From contig JAVEVH010000003.1 of NCBI GenBank assembly GCA_034005145.1, positions 1-53,656 of the forward strand: 53,656 bases of DNA. Direction: 5' to 3'. The stretch comes from JAVEVH01 sp034005145 (GTDB lineage Bacteria; Patescibacteriota; Dojkabacteria; SC72). How positions within the stretch are numbered: position 1 is the stretch's first letter; every line of letters starts with the position of its first letter. The position numbers and the translations under genes were made by a program. Shown here in pieces: positions 1-9,197 of the stretch. Under the pieces are notes generated by a model. That model was not told where the DNA came from. It ran no database searches and worked only from the letters and a program-made list of their open reading frames with translations.

Positions 1-860
1 CTTCTCAATTAGATTTTGAAATAGAGGAAGAGACATTTAATGCTATTAAAGAAAGCTTACCTGTAGCAAAGCAGGTTTCAATGGAGAGAATTAGGGATGA
101 ATTTATGAAGTTACTTTTAAATTCTCCTAAGCCTTCTAAGGGTATAGAGTTAATGAGACAAACTGGCCTATTAAATATCTTTCTTCCAGAGTTACTAGAA
201 GGATATGGTGTTGAACAGAAGCTTTTTCATGCTCATGATGTATATACACACAGTATTAGGACATGTGATTTTGCGCAGGATTCTGTTAAGTTAGCTGCAT
301 TACTACATGATATTGCTAAACCTAGAACAGATATGGGTAATGGACACTTCTACGGTCATGATGTTGTTGGTGTAGAGATGGTAGAAACCATTTTGAAGCG
401 TTTAAAATTTTCTAAATCAGAGATAGAGAGGACTAAACTACTTGTTAAAAACCATATGTTTTACTACCCTCATTCCCAACTTGAAAGTAAGAAAGAGGGT
501 GAAATTTCTCTAAGTCAATGGAGTGATTCAGCTGTAAGAAGATTTTTAAATAGGGTAGGGGAAGAGAATGTTGAAGACCTTTTTAAATTAAGGATAGCGG
601 ATGCTACCTCTAATCCTAACTCACCATTCCAACCCGAAGAAATTACTGAGTTACAGAAACATATTTCCAAAGTAAGAGCACAGGATATGGCACTAAAGGT
701 AACAGATTTAGATATTAAGGGGGAAGATTTACAGGCAATAGGGGTTAAACCTGGTCCTCAGATGGGTAGTATATTAAAAAGATTACTAGATATCGTTATC
801 GAGGACCCTTTAATGAATACAAAAGAGAAACTGTTGGATGAAGCTAAGCATATGTTGTAA
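1..860 (+). CDS. CCA tRNA nucleotidyltransferase / poly(A) polymerase family, C-terminal part (5' end outside window)
   Basis: The reading frame is open from the window edge (first full codon at base 3) through the ATG at 81, so the true start lies upstream. What is visible is the part after the nucleotidyltransferase head: the 'SMERIRDEF' segment typical of the RNA-binding neck, then an HD phosphohydrolase domain with HAHDVYTHS and LAALLHDIAKP (the paired His and His-Asp metal ligands). Family knowledge: class II CCA-adding enzymes build or repair the 3' CCA of tRNAs, and some carry HD domains. The tRNA-Leu in this window has no encoded CCA, so such an enzyme is needed. The catalytic GxGxD head cannot be checked here. 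Confidence 0.82.
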   Translation, partial: SQLDFEIEEETFNAIKESLPVAKQVSMERIRDEFMKLLLNSPKPSKGIELMRQTGLLNIFLPELLEGYGVEQKLFHAHDVYTHSIRTCDFAQDSVKLAALLHDIAKPRTDMGNGHFYGHDVVGVEMVETILKRLKFSKSEIERTKLLVKNHMFYYPHSQLESKKEGEISLSQWSDSAVRRFLNRVGEENVEDLFKLRIADATSNPNSPFQPEEITELQKHISKVRAQDMALKVTDLDIKGEDLQAIGVKPGPQMGSILKRLLDIVIEDPLMNTKEKLLDEAKHML

Positions 861-893
861 TATTAGAATAATTAATTTTGTTAACTGCCTGAT

Positions 894-2321
894 ATGAAAT
901 TGAAATTCTGTGGAGCTGCCAGAACAGTTACAGGTTCCTGTTACTATGTGGATACTGGTTCGTACAAATTTTTAGTAGATTGTGGTGCTTTCCAAGGTAA
1001 GGATAACTTAGATGCTCTTAATTATGAGCCTTTTCCATTTGATCCTACTCAGTTAGATGCAATATTTCTAACACATGCTCACTATGATCACTGTGGAAGG
1101 ATTCCCATACTAGTTAAACAGGGATTTAAGGGTCGAATTATTGGTACTCAACCTACAAGAGATTTAGCTAAAATAGTGTTGTTAGATTCTACTAAATTAC
1201 AACAAGAAGAGTATGAAAGATGGCAATCTAAAAGTAAGATGCAAAAACCTTCGACAAATCTCTCGGAGGAAGGTTCTCTATATGCTGAGAGAAAGCCTCT
1301 TTTTTCTGAAGCAGATGTAGAGGGTATGTTTGAGCTTTTTGATGTATATCCATACGGATCATCTATTGATTTAAAGAAAGGGGTTGAATTTAGAATGAGA
1401 GATGCAGGACATATATTAGGATCTGCTATGATTGAATTCTGGATTAAGACTGCTGAGGGTAGAGATAGGAAGATTGTATTTAGTGGAGACTTAGGACAGC
1501 CAGGTGCAAGGATTGTAAGAGACCCTGATTTAGTAAGAGAGGCAGACTATGTAATATGTGAGGCTACATACGGTAATAGGTTGCATAAAAATAAAGATGA
1601 AACTGTATTAGAATTGCTTTCCATATTAAAACAGGCTCAAGAAGAGGGTGGTAATGTTTTAATTCCATCTTTTGCAATTGAAAGAACTCAAGAGCTTCTG
1701 TATGAGATTAATCTTTTTGTTGAGAATAAACTACTTAATAACATAGAGGTGTATTTAGATAGCCCTATGGCATCTAAGGCGACATCTGTTTTTAAACAGT
1801 ATCCAACTTTCTATGATGAAGATGCTAGAAGATTACTAGAAAAAGGAGATGATCCATTTCATTTCCAAGGGTTAGTTGCAGTTGATTCTGCAGAAGAATC
1901 TAAGAGATTGATCTCTAAAAAGGGAGTAGTCATTATTGCTGGTAGTGGAATGTGTACTGGAGGAAGGATAGTACATCATATTAAGAATCATATAGAGAAA
2001 GAAAATACTCATATGATTTTTGTTGGATATCAAGTAGATGGTACATTGGGTAGAAAGATTGTAGAGAAAAGCCCTGAGATTAGAGTAATGGGACAGAGAT
2101 TAGAAGTAAAAGCACAGATTCATACCTTAGGAGGATTTTCTGCTCATGGAGATCAAAGAGATTTAAGATATTGGTTAAGAAGTTTTGGTCACTCTCCAAA
2201 AAAGATTTTCATTGTACACGGTGATGAAGAAATCGCTATTGGTTTTGGCAGTAATATTAAATCTGAATTAGGAATAGATGTTGATGTACCTAAATTAAAT
2301 GAAGAGTTTGAGCTTAAGTAA
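894..2321 (+). CDS. Metallo-beta-lactamase/beta-CASP RNA-processing ribonuclease (CPSF-like)
   Basis: 475 aa. The N-terminal metallo-beta-lactamase signature THAHYDH gives H61, H63, D65 and H66. Further metal-site motifs are DAGHILGSA and SGDLGQPG. The beta-CASP part shows DSPMASKAT and SGMCTGGRI, and the end carries GFSAHGDQ and FIVHGDEE, the usual order for bacterial CPSF73-like nucleases. These are Zn-dependent endo/exoribonucleases acting in the cytoplasm on RNA 3' ends. The length is normal for the short bacterial form without KH domains. It lies 1 nt upstream of the R15P isomerase gene, so the two are probably co-transcribed. The substrate cannot be told from sequence. Confidence 0.9.
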   Translation: MKLKFCGAARTVTGSCYYVDTGSYKFLVDCGAFQGKDNLDALNYEPFPFDPTQLDAIFLTHAHYDHCGRIPILVKQGFKGRIIGTQPTRDLAKIVLLDSTKLQQEEYERWQSKSKMQKPSTNLSEEGSLYAERKPLFSEADVEGMFELFDVYPYGSSIDLKKGVEFRMRDAGHILGSAMIEFWIKTAEGRDRKIVFSGDLGQPGARIVRDPDLVREADYVICEATYGNRLHKNKDETVLELLSILKQAQEEGGNVLIPSFAIERTQELLYEINLFVENKLLNNIEVYLDSPMASKATSVFKQYPTFYDEDARRLLEKGDDPFHFQGLVAVDSAEESKRLISKKGVVIIAGSGMCTGGRIVHHIKNHIEKENTHMIFVGYQVDGTLGRKIVEKSPEIRVMGQRLEVKAQIHTLGGFSAHGDQRDLRYWLRSFGHSPKKIFIVHGDEEIAIGFGSNIKSELGIDVDVPKLNEEFELK

Positions 2322-2322
2322 T

Positions 2323-3267
2323 ATGAGTGTTAAACAGATTTTAGATATAGAAAAAGATATAAAAGAATTGAACATACAGGGTGCAACCAATGTTGCCATT
2401 GCTACATTGGAAGGTATGAAAATTTTCATTGAAGAGAGTAATGTATCAGATAAAGAGCTGTTTTACAAAGAGTTAGAAAGAGTAGGTAATAAATTAGCTA
2501 ATGCTAGATTGAATGAACCCTTGGCACGAAATGGAGTTAAGTATGTAACTCATCTGTTTAAAAAGAAGAAGGATGATTTACACTCCATTAATGATATGAA
2601 ACAGCAGCTGTTAGACTACTGTGATGAATACCTTTTTAAGATATCTGATTCCAAGAGAAGTATAATTGAATTAGGTCTTCCATATGTTAAACATTTTGAA
2701 AATGTTCTTACTCATTGTCACTCATCTACTGCAGTAGCAATATTGAAAGGAATAGGGGGATTAAATAGTTCATTTGATGTTGTTTGTACAGAAACTAGAC
2801 CTCTTTTTCAGGGTAGAACTACTGCTAAAAGTCTTTTAGATGACGGTATTTCTACCACTATGATAGCTGATAGTGCTGCAGAGTCTTTTATAATAGGAAG
2901 GGGTTCTGTTTCTATAGATGCAATCTTTATTGGATGCGATCAGATTACTCTAGATGGATACTGTATAAATAAGATTGGAAGTTGGGGTATAGGGATGGCA
3001 GCTAACTTAGCAAGTAAGCCGTTATATGTAGTTTCACCACTTTTAAAGGTTGATCCATATATTAAAGCTAAAGATATTTCTATAGAAATTCGTGAAGATG
3101 ATGAATTATGGAGTGAGGCACCAAAGGAGCTTAAGATGTTTAACCCTGCCTTTGAGATAGTTGATGCAAAACTTATTACTGGTTTTATGACCGAATTTGG
3201 TATTATTAAACCAGAAGAGATTCATGATATTGTTAGAGCTAAATATACATGGCTTTTTGATGATTAA
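2323..3267 (+). CDS. Ribose-1,5-bisphosphate isomerase (eIF2B-alpha/MtnA-like superfamily)
   Basis: The start at 2323 sits 1 nt after the previous stop. The in-frame ATG at 2299 lies inside the upstream gene, and the protein beginning MSVKQILDIEKDIK lines up better with the family N terminus. The 314 aa include THCHSS (C132) and GCDQIT (D206), matching the catalytic Cys133/Asp202 pair known for the archaeal enzyme, plus TETRP, QGRTTAK and INKIGSWG. Known role: converts ribose-1,5-bisphosphate to ribulose-1,5-bisphosphate in the archaeal/CPR AMP pathway. The gene 17 nt downstream supplies the preceding enzyme. An MtnA-like or eIF2B-like activity is the alternative, but the neighbour favours R15P isomerase. 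Confidence 0.88.
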   Translation: MSVKQILDIEKDIKELNIQGATNVAIATLEGMKIFIEESNVSDKELFYKELERVGNKLANARLNEPLARNGVKYVTHLFKKKKDDLHSINDMKQQLLDYCDEYLFKISDSKRSIIELGLPYVKHFENVLTHCHSSTAVAILKGIGGLNSSFDVVCTETRPLFQGRTTAKSLLDDGISTTMIADSAAESFIIGRGSVSIDAIFIGCDQITLDGYCINKIGSWGIGMAANLASKPLYVVSPLLKVDPYIKAKDISIEIREDDELWSEAPKELKMFNPAFEIVDAKLITGFMTEFGIIKPEEIHDIVRAKYTWLFDD

Positions 3268-3284
3268 TTTAAAATATTAAAAAT

Positions 3285-4793
3285 ATGGCACTATACCTTA
3301 AGAGTAAGAAATTTGATCTAGGAGCAGGTAAAAACTTGTTTGTTTTGATGAATAGTGAGGATGCTGATGATCTAGGAGTTAAGGAAGGAGAGATCCTTTT
3401 ACTAGGTTTTAAGGATGTAGAACTTTACGTAAAAGTTATAATAACTGAGAGTGAGGTAATGCAAGGAGAAGTGGGTCTGTATGAGGAATTAACAGAGGAA
3501 TATCATATCCCAGAGGGTAGAAAGATACTACTTGATATACCAGCTCCTACTAAGTCACTTGATGCTCTTAGGAAAAAGATCTCTGGCCATAGGCTAAATG
3601 AGGAGGAATTACTCTCCATTATGGAAGATATAGGGTCTAGGAGGCTTAAGGAGACGGAGGTAGCATTTTTTGTAGCTACTTTCTTTAGTCCAGGTTTTGA
3701 TGATGATGAGATTACTTGGATGACAAAAGGCATGGCCCAATCAGGAGAGATTTTAGACTTTAAATATATAAAAGATAATAAAGGATTAGTAATTGATAAG
3801 CATTCAATAGGTGGAACAGCAGGTAAAGGTATTACTCCAACCTTAGTTCCAATATTAGCAGCAGCTGGTTTGGTAGTACCCAATACATCTACAAGAGCAA
3901 TTACTTCTCCAGCAGGTACCACGGATATTTTAGAGAGTGTAATGCCTGTGTCGCTGACTAAAGAGCAAGTATATGAGGTTGTAGAGAAAACAGGTGCTTG
4001 TATGATATGGGGAGGCTCCCTCTATTTAGCTCCTGCTGACGATGAAATCATTAATGTAGAGAGGTCTTTAAGGATACAGGAATTCCAGAAGGTATTAGTA
4101 AGTATAGTTGCTAAGAAAATAGCAATGGGGTCTACATTTGTTCTAATAGATTTACCATATGGTAAGGGTACTAAATTAGAGAAGCCAGATGATCTAGAAT
4201 TTTTAAGTAGAGAATTTGAGAAACTCTTCCATAGGTTTGGTATAAAGTGTGTAACATACAAAAGGATAGTTAAGGGTCCAGATGGTAATGGAGTAGGTCC
4301 TCTACTAGAAATGAAGGAGTGTTTGAAGGTACTTGAAAGAGATGAGAAACGTTCAGAGGCACTAGAGGATGTAGTAGTAGAGATGGCAGCCATAATATTT
4401 GAGAACAACGGTAAGGCACAAAAGGGTATGGGTAAAAAAGTTGCACTAGAGCTATTAGATTCAGGAAAAGCATTAAAGAAATTCTGGGATATAGCTAAGG
4501 CACAAGGAGAAAAGAATGTAATTAAGTCTTCTGATATCAAACTTGGTTCTCTCACACATGAAGTTAAAGCTACTAAAAGTGGAGAGATAAAGAGTATATG
4601 GACAAGAGAAATAGTAGAAGTTGCTAGATCATTGGGTACTCCAAAGATTAAAGAAGCAGGTATATATTTCAATAAGATGCAGGGAGATAAGGTAGTAAAG
4701 GGAGATACTCTTATGACTCTATACGCTACTACAAAAGATAGAATGGAAGATGGTATTAAGGCTGTTGATTTGGAGAAATTCTTTGAGATTTAG
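3285..4793 (+). CDS. AMP phosphorylase (DeoA-like family)
   Basis: 502 aa, the length of archaeal AMP phosphorylases (about 503) and longer than bacterial thymidine phosphorylase (about 440) because of an N-terminal extension of roughly 80 residues. Signatures: DKHSIGGTAGKGITPTL (phosphate/ribose site), TSTRAITSPAGTTD, MIWGGSLYLAPADD and DLPYGKGTKL. Known reaction: AMP + phosphate gives adenine + ribose-1,5-bisphosphate, which the gene just upstream can isomerise. RuBisCO, the third step of the pathway, is not in this window. The 3' end overlaps the 3' end of the convergent transglutaminase gene by 38 bp. No Shine-Dalgarno is visible before the ATG (A/T-only leader). Confidence 0.92.
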   Translation: MALYLKSKKFDLGAGKNLFVLMNSEDADDLGVKEGEILLLGFKDVELYVKVIITESEVMQGEVGLYEELTEEYHIPEGRKILLDIPAPTKSLDALRKKISGHRLNEEELLSIMEDIGSRRLKETEVAFFVATFFSPGFDDDEITWMTKGMAQSGEILDFKYIKDNKGLVIDKHSIGGTAGKGITPTLVPILAAAGLVVPNTSTRAITSPAGTTDILESVMPVSLTKEQVYEVVEKTGACMIWGGSLYLAPADDEIINVERSLRIQEFQKVLVSIVAKKIAMGSTFVLIDLPYGKGTKLEKPDDLEFLSREFEKLFHRFGIKCVTYKRIVKGPDGNGVGPLLEMKECLKVLERDEKRSEALEDVVVEMAAIIFENNGKAQKGMGKKVALELLDSGKALKKFWDIAKAQGEKNVIKSSDIKLGSLTHEVKATKSGEIKSIWTREIVEVARSLGTPKIKEAGIYFNKMQGDKVVKGDTLMTLYATTKDRMEDGIKAVDLEKFFEI

Positions 4794-6612
4794 CCCTCCT
4801 TATTAATACTGTAATAAGGGAGAGTAACAATATTAGCAATATTAGTACTACTAGTATTGGTAATATTATTATAAATGCTTTTCCGATAGTTGTAGTTTTT
4901 ACTAATATATTTAGAGTATCTTTTACATTCATATCTTCTTGCTCAGATGCAATATCACTGTATGAGAGTAGGGTATCTGTTTCAGGTATGTCTTTTTGTT
5001 CTACAGCGTAAACTTGAATAGAGTAGTTTTCTTTGGTAAAGGTATCTAAGTCTATACTATCTGCAGTATATACTCCTAAGTTAGTATCATCATCACTAAA
5101 GAAGCTCTCCCAAAGTACTGAATCTAAATTAGTACCAATTTGCATATTAACACTCTCATATGAAGGATCAATACTTAACCATCCATACTCAGGTACCCAT
5201 ACCTGTACCCATTGGTGTGGTACATTATCATCATCTGTTTTCTCTTCAATACCAATATAACCAACAGCAGCTCTAGAGGGAATACCCTGTGCACGAAGTA
5301 GGGCAATCATAGAGTCAGAGTACTCCATACATACAGAAGCTCCTCCTTGTAGTGCTGCTTTTGCCCCAATTCTTTCATTACTACTCTCTGCTTTTTCATT
5401 GTCATACTCTAATACCTCATTTATATATCCATATGTACTTCTAATTACATCTAAAAAGTATTCTTTCTCTTCTACTAGTTCGGATGCTTTAGATTGTATA
5501 AAGGAGTCTGTGGATTCCCAATACTTTGTAGGTAATAAATATTGAGAGAGTTTACTATCATTTTTTACAAGGTTTCTGTATTCAGAATATTTAAGATTAG
5601 GAACACTTCTCATATTCTCATACTCATCCTGTTCTAACCATATATATCCTGAGATTAGAATATCATTATCTTTGTTAGCAGGTACTTCGAAAGTACCTAC
5701 AACATTACCTTCTAAATCTATTGTTACCTTACTAGGTTTAGGATATATCTCCTCTATCATTACTCTTTGATTAGTTTCAGCGAACTCCCTTGGCAATGGT
5801 ACTTGATATATGTTTGTAGAAAGAGCACTAAGAGCAAAGGAGTATTTCTCAGGTACAATATTATCTGTCTTAGGAGCTTTTAAATTAATTTCAAATCTAA
5901 ATACTCTTGCTGTTCCAAATTCCAAATATACAGGTATCCCAACCCTGTCCTCTCCTTTAAAAGAGTAGGTTGTTTTAGAATCTTTTGTATTAGAGGTTGT
6001 GTATGTAGAAGGATATATCTTACTTAGAGGTGCTATCCCACTATCTACTACTAAATCTAAATTGTATTCAATCTTTGTAGTAGTACCAGAAACCTCATCC
6101 TTTTGTGTAAACTGTGTATCCTCATGAAGAGCAGGTACCTGTATAGCTACCCAATCTTTTACATTACGCACATAGATATGAGTTTTGTAATTAAGATTAA
6201 CAACATATACAGAACCATATGTTGTTGTTTTGTAATTAGGTACATTAATATAAATACCCTGTCCTAATTCTAATTCCTCTACTGTATATGGTACTTTACT
6301 TCCTGTATTACTAGTTACCTCCAAGCTATCTAGTTTGTACTGTCTTTCTAATTCAATTTCGTAATCTTTACCCGAAGAGGAGTCTGGTATATGAAATATC
6401 TTTTCTCCCTTTGTTGAGAAAAGGTACTCCCTGTTATTTACCTTCCTTAAAAACTGAGTATCAACCTCTACATAATCTTTACCTGTTGTATAGTTTACTG
6501 TTGTAGTATTAATGAATTCAAAATCATATGTAACAGCATCTACCTTTGTAAAAAAGAGAAGTAGTAATGGTAAAAACAAGAATGTTTTTCTGAGCAGTTT
6601 GTACATTTCCAT
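4756..6612 (-). CDS. Transglutaminase-like membrane-anchored protein
   Basis: 618 aa, or 616 if the ATG at 6606 is used. It has an N-terminal signal peptide (residues about 6-27), a long extracytoplasmic beta-rich region, a transglutaminase-like core and a C-terminal membrane helix (about 575-608) followed by a basic tail. The catalytic triad can be read: C428 in GGASVCMEYS, H466 in PHQWVQVW and D482 in WLSIDPSYE. Known fold: papain-like transglutaminase/protease superfamily, acting outside the membrane on proteins or peptidoglycan. The true activity is unknown. It is a single minus-strand gene among plus-strand genes, and its tail overlaps the AMP phosphorylase gene. Confidence 0.85.
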   Translation of the reverse strand: MEMYKLLRKTFLFLPLLLLFFTKVDAVTYDFEFINTTTVNYTTGKDYVEVDTQFLRKVNNREYLFSTKGEKIFHIPDSSSGKDYEIELERQYKLDSLEVTSNTGSKVPYTVEELELGQGIYINVPNYKTTTYGSVYVVNLNYKTHIYVRNVKDWVAIQVPALHEDTQFTQKDEVSGTTTKIEYNLDLVVDSGIAPLSKIYPSTYTTSNTKDSKTTYSFKGEDRVGIPVYLEFGTARVFRFEINLKAPKTDNIVPEKYSFALSALSTNIYQVPLPREFAETNQRVMIEEIYPKPSKVTIDLEGNVVGTFEVPANKDNDILISGYIWLEQDEYENMRSVPNLKYSEYRNLVKNDSKLSQYLLPTKYWESTDSFIQSKASELVEEKEYFLDVIRSTYGYINEVLEYDNEKAESSNERIGAKAALQGGASVCMEYSDSMIALLRAQGIPSRAAVGYIGIEEKTDDDNVPHQWVQVWVPEYGWLSIDPSYESVNMQIGTNLDSVLWESFFSDDDTNLGVYTADSIDLDTFTKENYSIQVYAVEQKDIPETDTLLSYSDIASEQEDMNVKDTLNILVKTTTIGKAFIIILPILVVLILLILLLSLITVLIRRAKSQRISPNQQP

Positions 6613-6653
6613 ATATCGATATATTACTTTAGAATTAACATCTTTGAAAGTGG

Positions 6654-6659
6654 TATAAT
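6654..6659 (+). promoter_or_regulatory. Probable -10 box of ychF
   Basis: A perfect TATAAT stands 34 nt before the ychF start in the short divergent gap to the transglutaminase gene. No good -35 hexamer is found at 16-18 bp. An AAAGGAA stretch (6687-6693) ends directly at the ATG and is too close to be an ideal ribosome-binding site. Confidence 0.5.
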
Positions 6660-6693
6660 TGGAATCTTAAAATATTAAGTAAGTACAAAGGAA

Positions 6694-7818
6694 ATGGAAA
6701 GTGTTACAAGGTCACATACACTCTCATTGGGTATTGTTGGATTACCAAATTCAGGTAAGAGTACTCTTTTTAATGCATTAACTAAAAAGTCTGTACCTGC
6801 TCAAAACTATCCATTCTGTACGATAGATAAGAATGTTGGAGTAGTGGAGATACCTGATAAGAGGTTAGAGAAAATGGCAGGTTTTTTTAAAGCACAAAAG
6901 GTTGTACCCTCTGCTATGACATTTGTAGATATAGCGGGATTAGTAAAGGGAGCATCTAAGGGGGAGGGGTTAGGTAATCAATTTCTTTCTCATATTAGAG
7001 AGGTAGATGTAATACTTTACGTATTAAGAGCATTTAAGAGTGAAGAGATTGTACATGTATATAACAGGGTAGATCCTGTTGATGATTTTGAAATAGTTCA
7101 ATCAGAATTAATAATTAAGGATATTGAGAGTGTAGAGAAAAGATATGATACGGTTAAGAGGAACTCTAGGCCGGGTGTAACAGATGAAATGCAACTAGAG
7201 TTAGATACACTCCAAAGTGTACTTAAGGGTTTAAATGAGGGTATACCAGCGATTGATATAAAGCTTACAGATGAACAGAGAGATATAGTTAGAGAATTAT
7301 GGTTACTTACTAATAAACAGAGAGTATTTATACTTAACTGTAAGGAAGGGTTAGAAGAAAATAAAATGGAAGAGTGGAAGAAGCAATTAGGAGAGATTTC
7401 TACTGATCCAAATCATACATATATCTTAGAAGTAGATGTAAAATTACTCTCTGATTTAGCTAGTATGGAGGAAGAGGAGTTAAATGAATATATAGAGTTG
7501 TTGGGTAAGCAGCCTATTACAGTAGAGGATGTCGTTATGAGTGCATATCATAGATTAAACCTAATTACCTTCTATACTGGTTCTGAAAAGGAGTGTAACG
7601 CATGGAGTATAGAGAGTGGTGCTAATATTAAGAGTGCAGCTAGTGTAATACATACTGATTTAGGTAAAAACTTCATTACAGCAGATGTAGTTAATGTGGA
7701 TGATATGATTGATATTGGTGGATGGAATAGGGCTAAGGAAGAGGGTTTAATTAGAAATCATGGAAAAGAGTATATTGTTAAGGATGGTGAATATATTGTA
7801 ATTTTAGCCAATACTTAA
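6694..7818 (+). CDS. ychF: YchF/OLA1-type ribosome-binding ATPase
   Basis: 374 aa, close to the 363-aa family norm. GLPNSGKSTLFNAL (P-loop), YPFCTIDKNVG, DIAGLVKGASKGEGLGNQF (G3 with flanking loop) and ILNCKEG at the G4 position, where YchF departs from NKxD and binds ATP rather than GTP. The coiled-coil segment and C-terminal TGS domain (FYTGSEKECNAW ... VIHTDLGKNFITADVV) are present. It is a translation-associated P-loop protein of the Obg branch, in the cytoplasm. It stands alone, followed by the promoter of the rpsF operon. Confidence 0.95.
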   Translation: MESVTRSHTLSLGIVGLPNSGKSTLFNALTKKSVPAQNYPFCTIDKNVGVVEIPDKRLEKMAGFFKAQKVVPSAMTFVDIAGLVKGASKGEGLGNQFLSHIREVDVILYVLRAFKSEEIVHVYNRVDPVDDFEIVQSELIIKDIESVEKRYDTVKRNSRPGVTDEMQLELDTLQSVLKGLNEGIPAIDIKLTDEQRDIVRELWLLTNKQRVFILNCKEGLEENKMEEWKKQLGEISTDPNHTYILEVDVKLLSDLASMEEEELNEYIELLGKQPITVEDVVMSAYHRLNLITFYTGSEKECNAWSIESGANIKSAASVIHTDLGKNFITADVVNVDDMIDIGGWNRAKEEGLIRNHGKEYIVKDGEYIVILANT

Positions 7819-7823
7819 TAGAA

Positions 7824-7852
7824 TTGTAATCTGTGATTTTTTCTGATAAAAT
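7824..7852 (+). promoter_or_regulatory. Promoter of the rpsF-ssb-rpsR operon
   Basis: TTGTAA (7824-7829), a 17-bp spacer and TAAAAT (7847-7852) fit a housekeeping sigma promoter. The start codon of rpsF is 33 nt further on, giving a leader of about 25 nt made of A/T-rich sequence without a Shine-Dalgarno site. Confidence 0.6.
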
Positions 7853-7885
7853 CCATTCGCTAAGTTAAAATATAGATATATTTAG

Positions 7886-8242
7886 ATGTTGATAGAAAGA
7901 GACGTAAAATTAAAGACATATGAGTTAATGGTAGCACTTAAACCTTTGTTACCTGACGATTTAAGGAAGAGTATACATAAGGAGTTTACAGAACTTATGA
8001 GTAAGGATGGTGGAGAGGTTTTAGATGTAGATGTATGGGGTAAGAGATATCTCTCATACAAAATAGAGGGTCATAATGAAGGGTACTATATTGTTTATAA
8101 CTTTAAACATACTCCTAAGAATATAAATGAGATGAAAAGGTTATTACAATTAAAGCAGGAGATACTAAGATTTATGATAATAGAGGTTGATAATCCAGCA
8201 TTAGTAGGTAAGGGTATAAAGAAGAAAGAGATAGAGGTTTAG
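7886..8242 (+). CDS. rpsF: 30S ribosomal protein S6
   Basis: 118 aa. The pattern KTYELMVALKPLLPDD at the start, VWGKRYLSYKIEGHNEGYYIVYNF in the middle and LQLKQEILRFMIIEV near the end is that of S6, which binds 16S rRNA together with S18. The first residues (MLIERDVKL) extend the usual start a little. The start is the first ATG after the promoter. First gene of the classical rpsF-ssb-rpsR order. Confidence 0.95.
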   Translation: MLIERDVKLKTYELMVALKPLLPDDLRKSIHKEFTELMSKDGGEVLDVDVWGKRYLSYKIEGHNEGYYIVYNFKHTPKNINEMKRLLQLKQEILRFMIIEVDNPALVGKGIKKKEIEV

Positions 8243-8307
8243 TTCAATATTTTTTAATCTTTGGCTGTTAATATTAAAGGTAAGTTAAATTTATATACAC
8301 AAAAAAA

Positions 8308-8775
8308 ATGTCAGCAAGGTCTTTAAATAAAGTTCAGTTGATAGGTAACTTAACTAGGGAACCAGAGTTAAGATATACCACTGGTGGAACTCCAGTAGTA
8401 ACATTTGGTTTAGCAACTAATAGGTCTTGGAAAGATCAAAATGGAGAGACTAAAGAGGTTGCAGAATTTCATAATATCGTTGCTTGGAACAAAATGGCTG
8501 AGATATGCCAACAGTTATTAGCAAAGGGTATGAAGATATATGTAGAGGGATCACTAACTACCAGATCATGGGAGGCAGAAGATGGTTCTACAAGATATAA
8601 AACAGAAATCAGAGTTGATGATATGATTCTTTTGGATAGTAAGGGTAAACAGGGTGCAGGTTTAGATGAGCATAAAGAGGAAGTTGAGGAAAAAGAGGTT
8701 GAAGTAGAGGAAGAGATTCCAGAAGTAGAGGCTGCAGATGAGGATCCTTTAGAGGATACTGATTTACCATTTTAA
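8308..8775 (+). CDS. ssb: Single-stranded DNA-binding protein
   Basis: 155 aa. OB-fold with LNKVQLIGNLTREPELRYT, VTFGLATNRSWKD, EFHNIVAWNKMAE and KGMKIYVEGSLTTRSW (residues about 5-105), then a very acidic linker and the C-terminal tip DTDLPF, the conserved peptide that recruits repair and replication partners. Sits between rpsF and rpsR as in most bacteria. No Shine-Dalgarno: the ATG follows a run of eight A's. Confidence 0.96.
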   Translation: MSARSLNKVQLIGNLTREPELRYTTGGTPVVTFGLATNRSWKDQNGETKEVAEFHNIVAWNKMAEICQQLLAKGMKIYVEGSLTTRSWEAEDGSTRYKTEIRVDDMILLDSKGKQGAGLDEHKEEVEEKEVEVEEEIPEVEAADEDPLEDTDLPF

Positions 8776-8793
8776 TTTGTATAATACTGAGTA

Positions 8794-9147
8794 ATGGACG
8801 AAGGGAAAATAGAAGAGAAGAAAAATTTAGTTACACCATCTTTAGATGATGTTTTTGATGAGAAGGTAGTTACTGAAGAAGAGAGTGATGATACCTATGG
8901 TGGAAAGAAAAAGCAGAGAAGAAGAAGAAAGATTGTACAAAATCTTTCCTGTCCATTATGTGATTCAGGTGTAAAGAGTGTCTCATACAAAGATGTATAT
9001 CAATTAAAGAAGTTTACATCTGTAAGAGGTAAGATAATATCTGTAGAGAAATCAGGAGCATGTCATAAGCATCAAAAGCAATTAAACAACGCTATTAAAA
9101 GAGCAAGATATATGGCACTTTTACCATATGTAGCTAAGGATGTTTAA
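8794..9147 (+). CDS. rpsR: 30S ribosomal protein S18 with N-terminal extension
   Basis: 117 aa; the usual S18 length is 75-80. Residues about 45-117 contain the S18 core: CPLC near the front, YKDVYQLKKFTSVRGKI, then GACHKHQKQLNNAIKRARYMALLPYV. The first 45 residues are a charged extension (acidic, then GGKKKQRRRRK). The CPLC and ACHKH pairs could bind zinc. It partners S6 on the 30S platform. No rplI (L9) follows, and a terminator ends the operon. Confidence 0.95.
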   Translation: MDEGKIEEKKNLVTPSLDDVFDEKVVTEEESDDTYGGKKKQRRRRKIVQNLSCPLCDSGVKSVSYKDVYQLKKFTSVRGKIISVEKSGACHKHQKQLNNAIKRARYMALLPYVAKDV

Positions 9148-9169
9148 GTGTAATTAGTAAGTCAATATT

Positions 9170-9197
9170 AAGAGGCCTTAGGGCCTCTTTTTGTTTT
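9170..9197 (+). terminator. Rho-independent terminator of rpsF-ssb-rpsR
   Basis: Stem AAGAGGCC (9170-9177) pairs with GGCCTCTT (9182-9189) around loop TTAG, followed by a T-rich run (TTTGTTTT). It ends 23 nt after the rpsR stop codon on the plus strand. The stem is perfect and GC-rich against the AT-rich background. Confidence 0.9.

Noticed and set aside
2299..2322. Upstream ATG as the start of the R15P isomerase gene
   Set aside because: It lies inside the ribonuclease gene, and the protein aligns with its family from the ATG at 2323.
4022..4672. 216-codon open frame on the minus strand
   Set aside because: Antisense to the well-supported AMP phosphorylase gene; translation is serine-rich low-complexity without family motifs.
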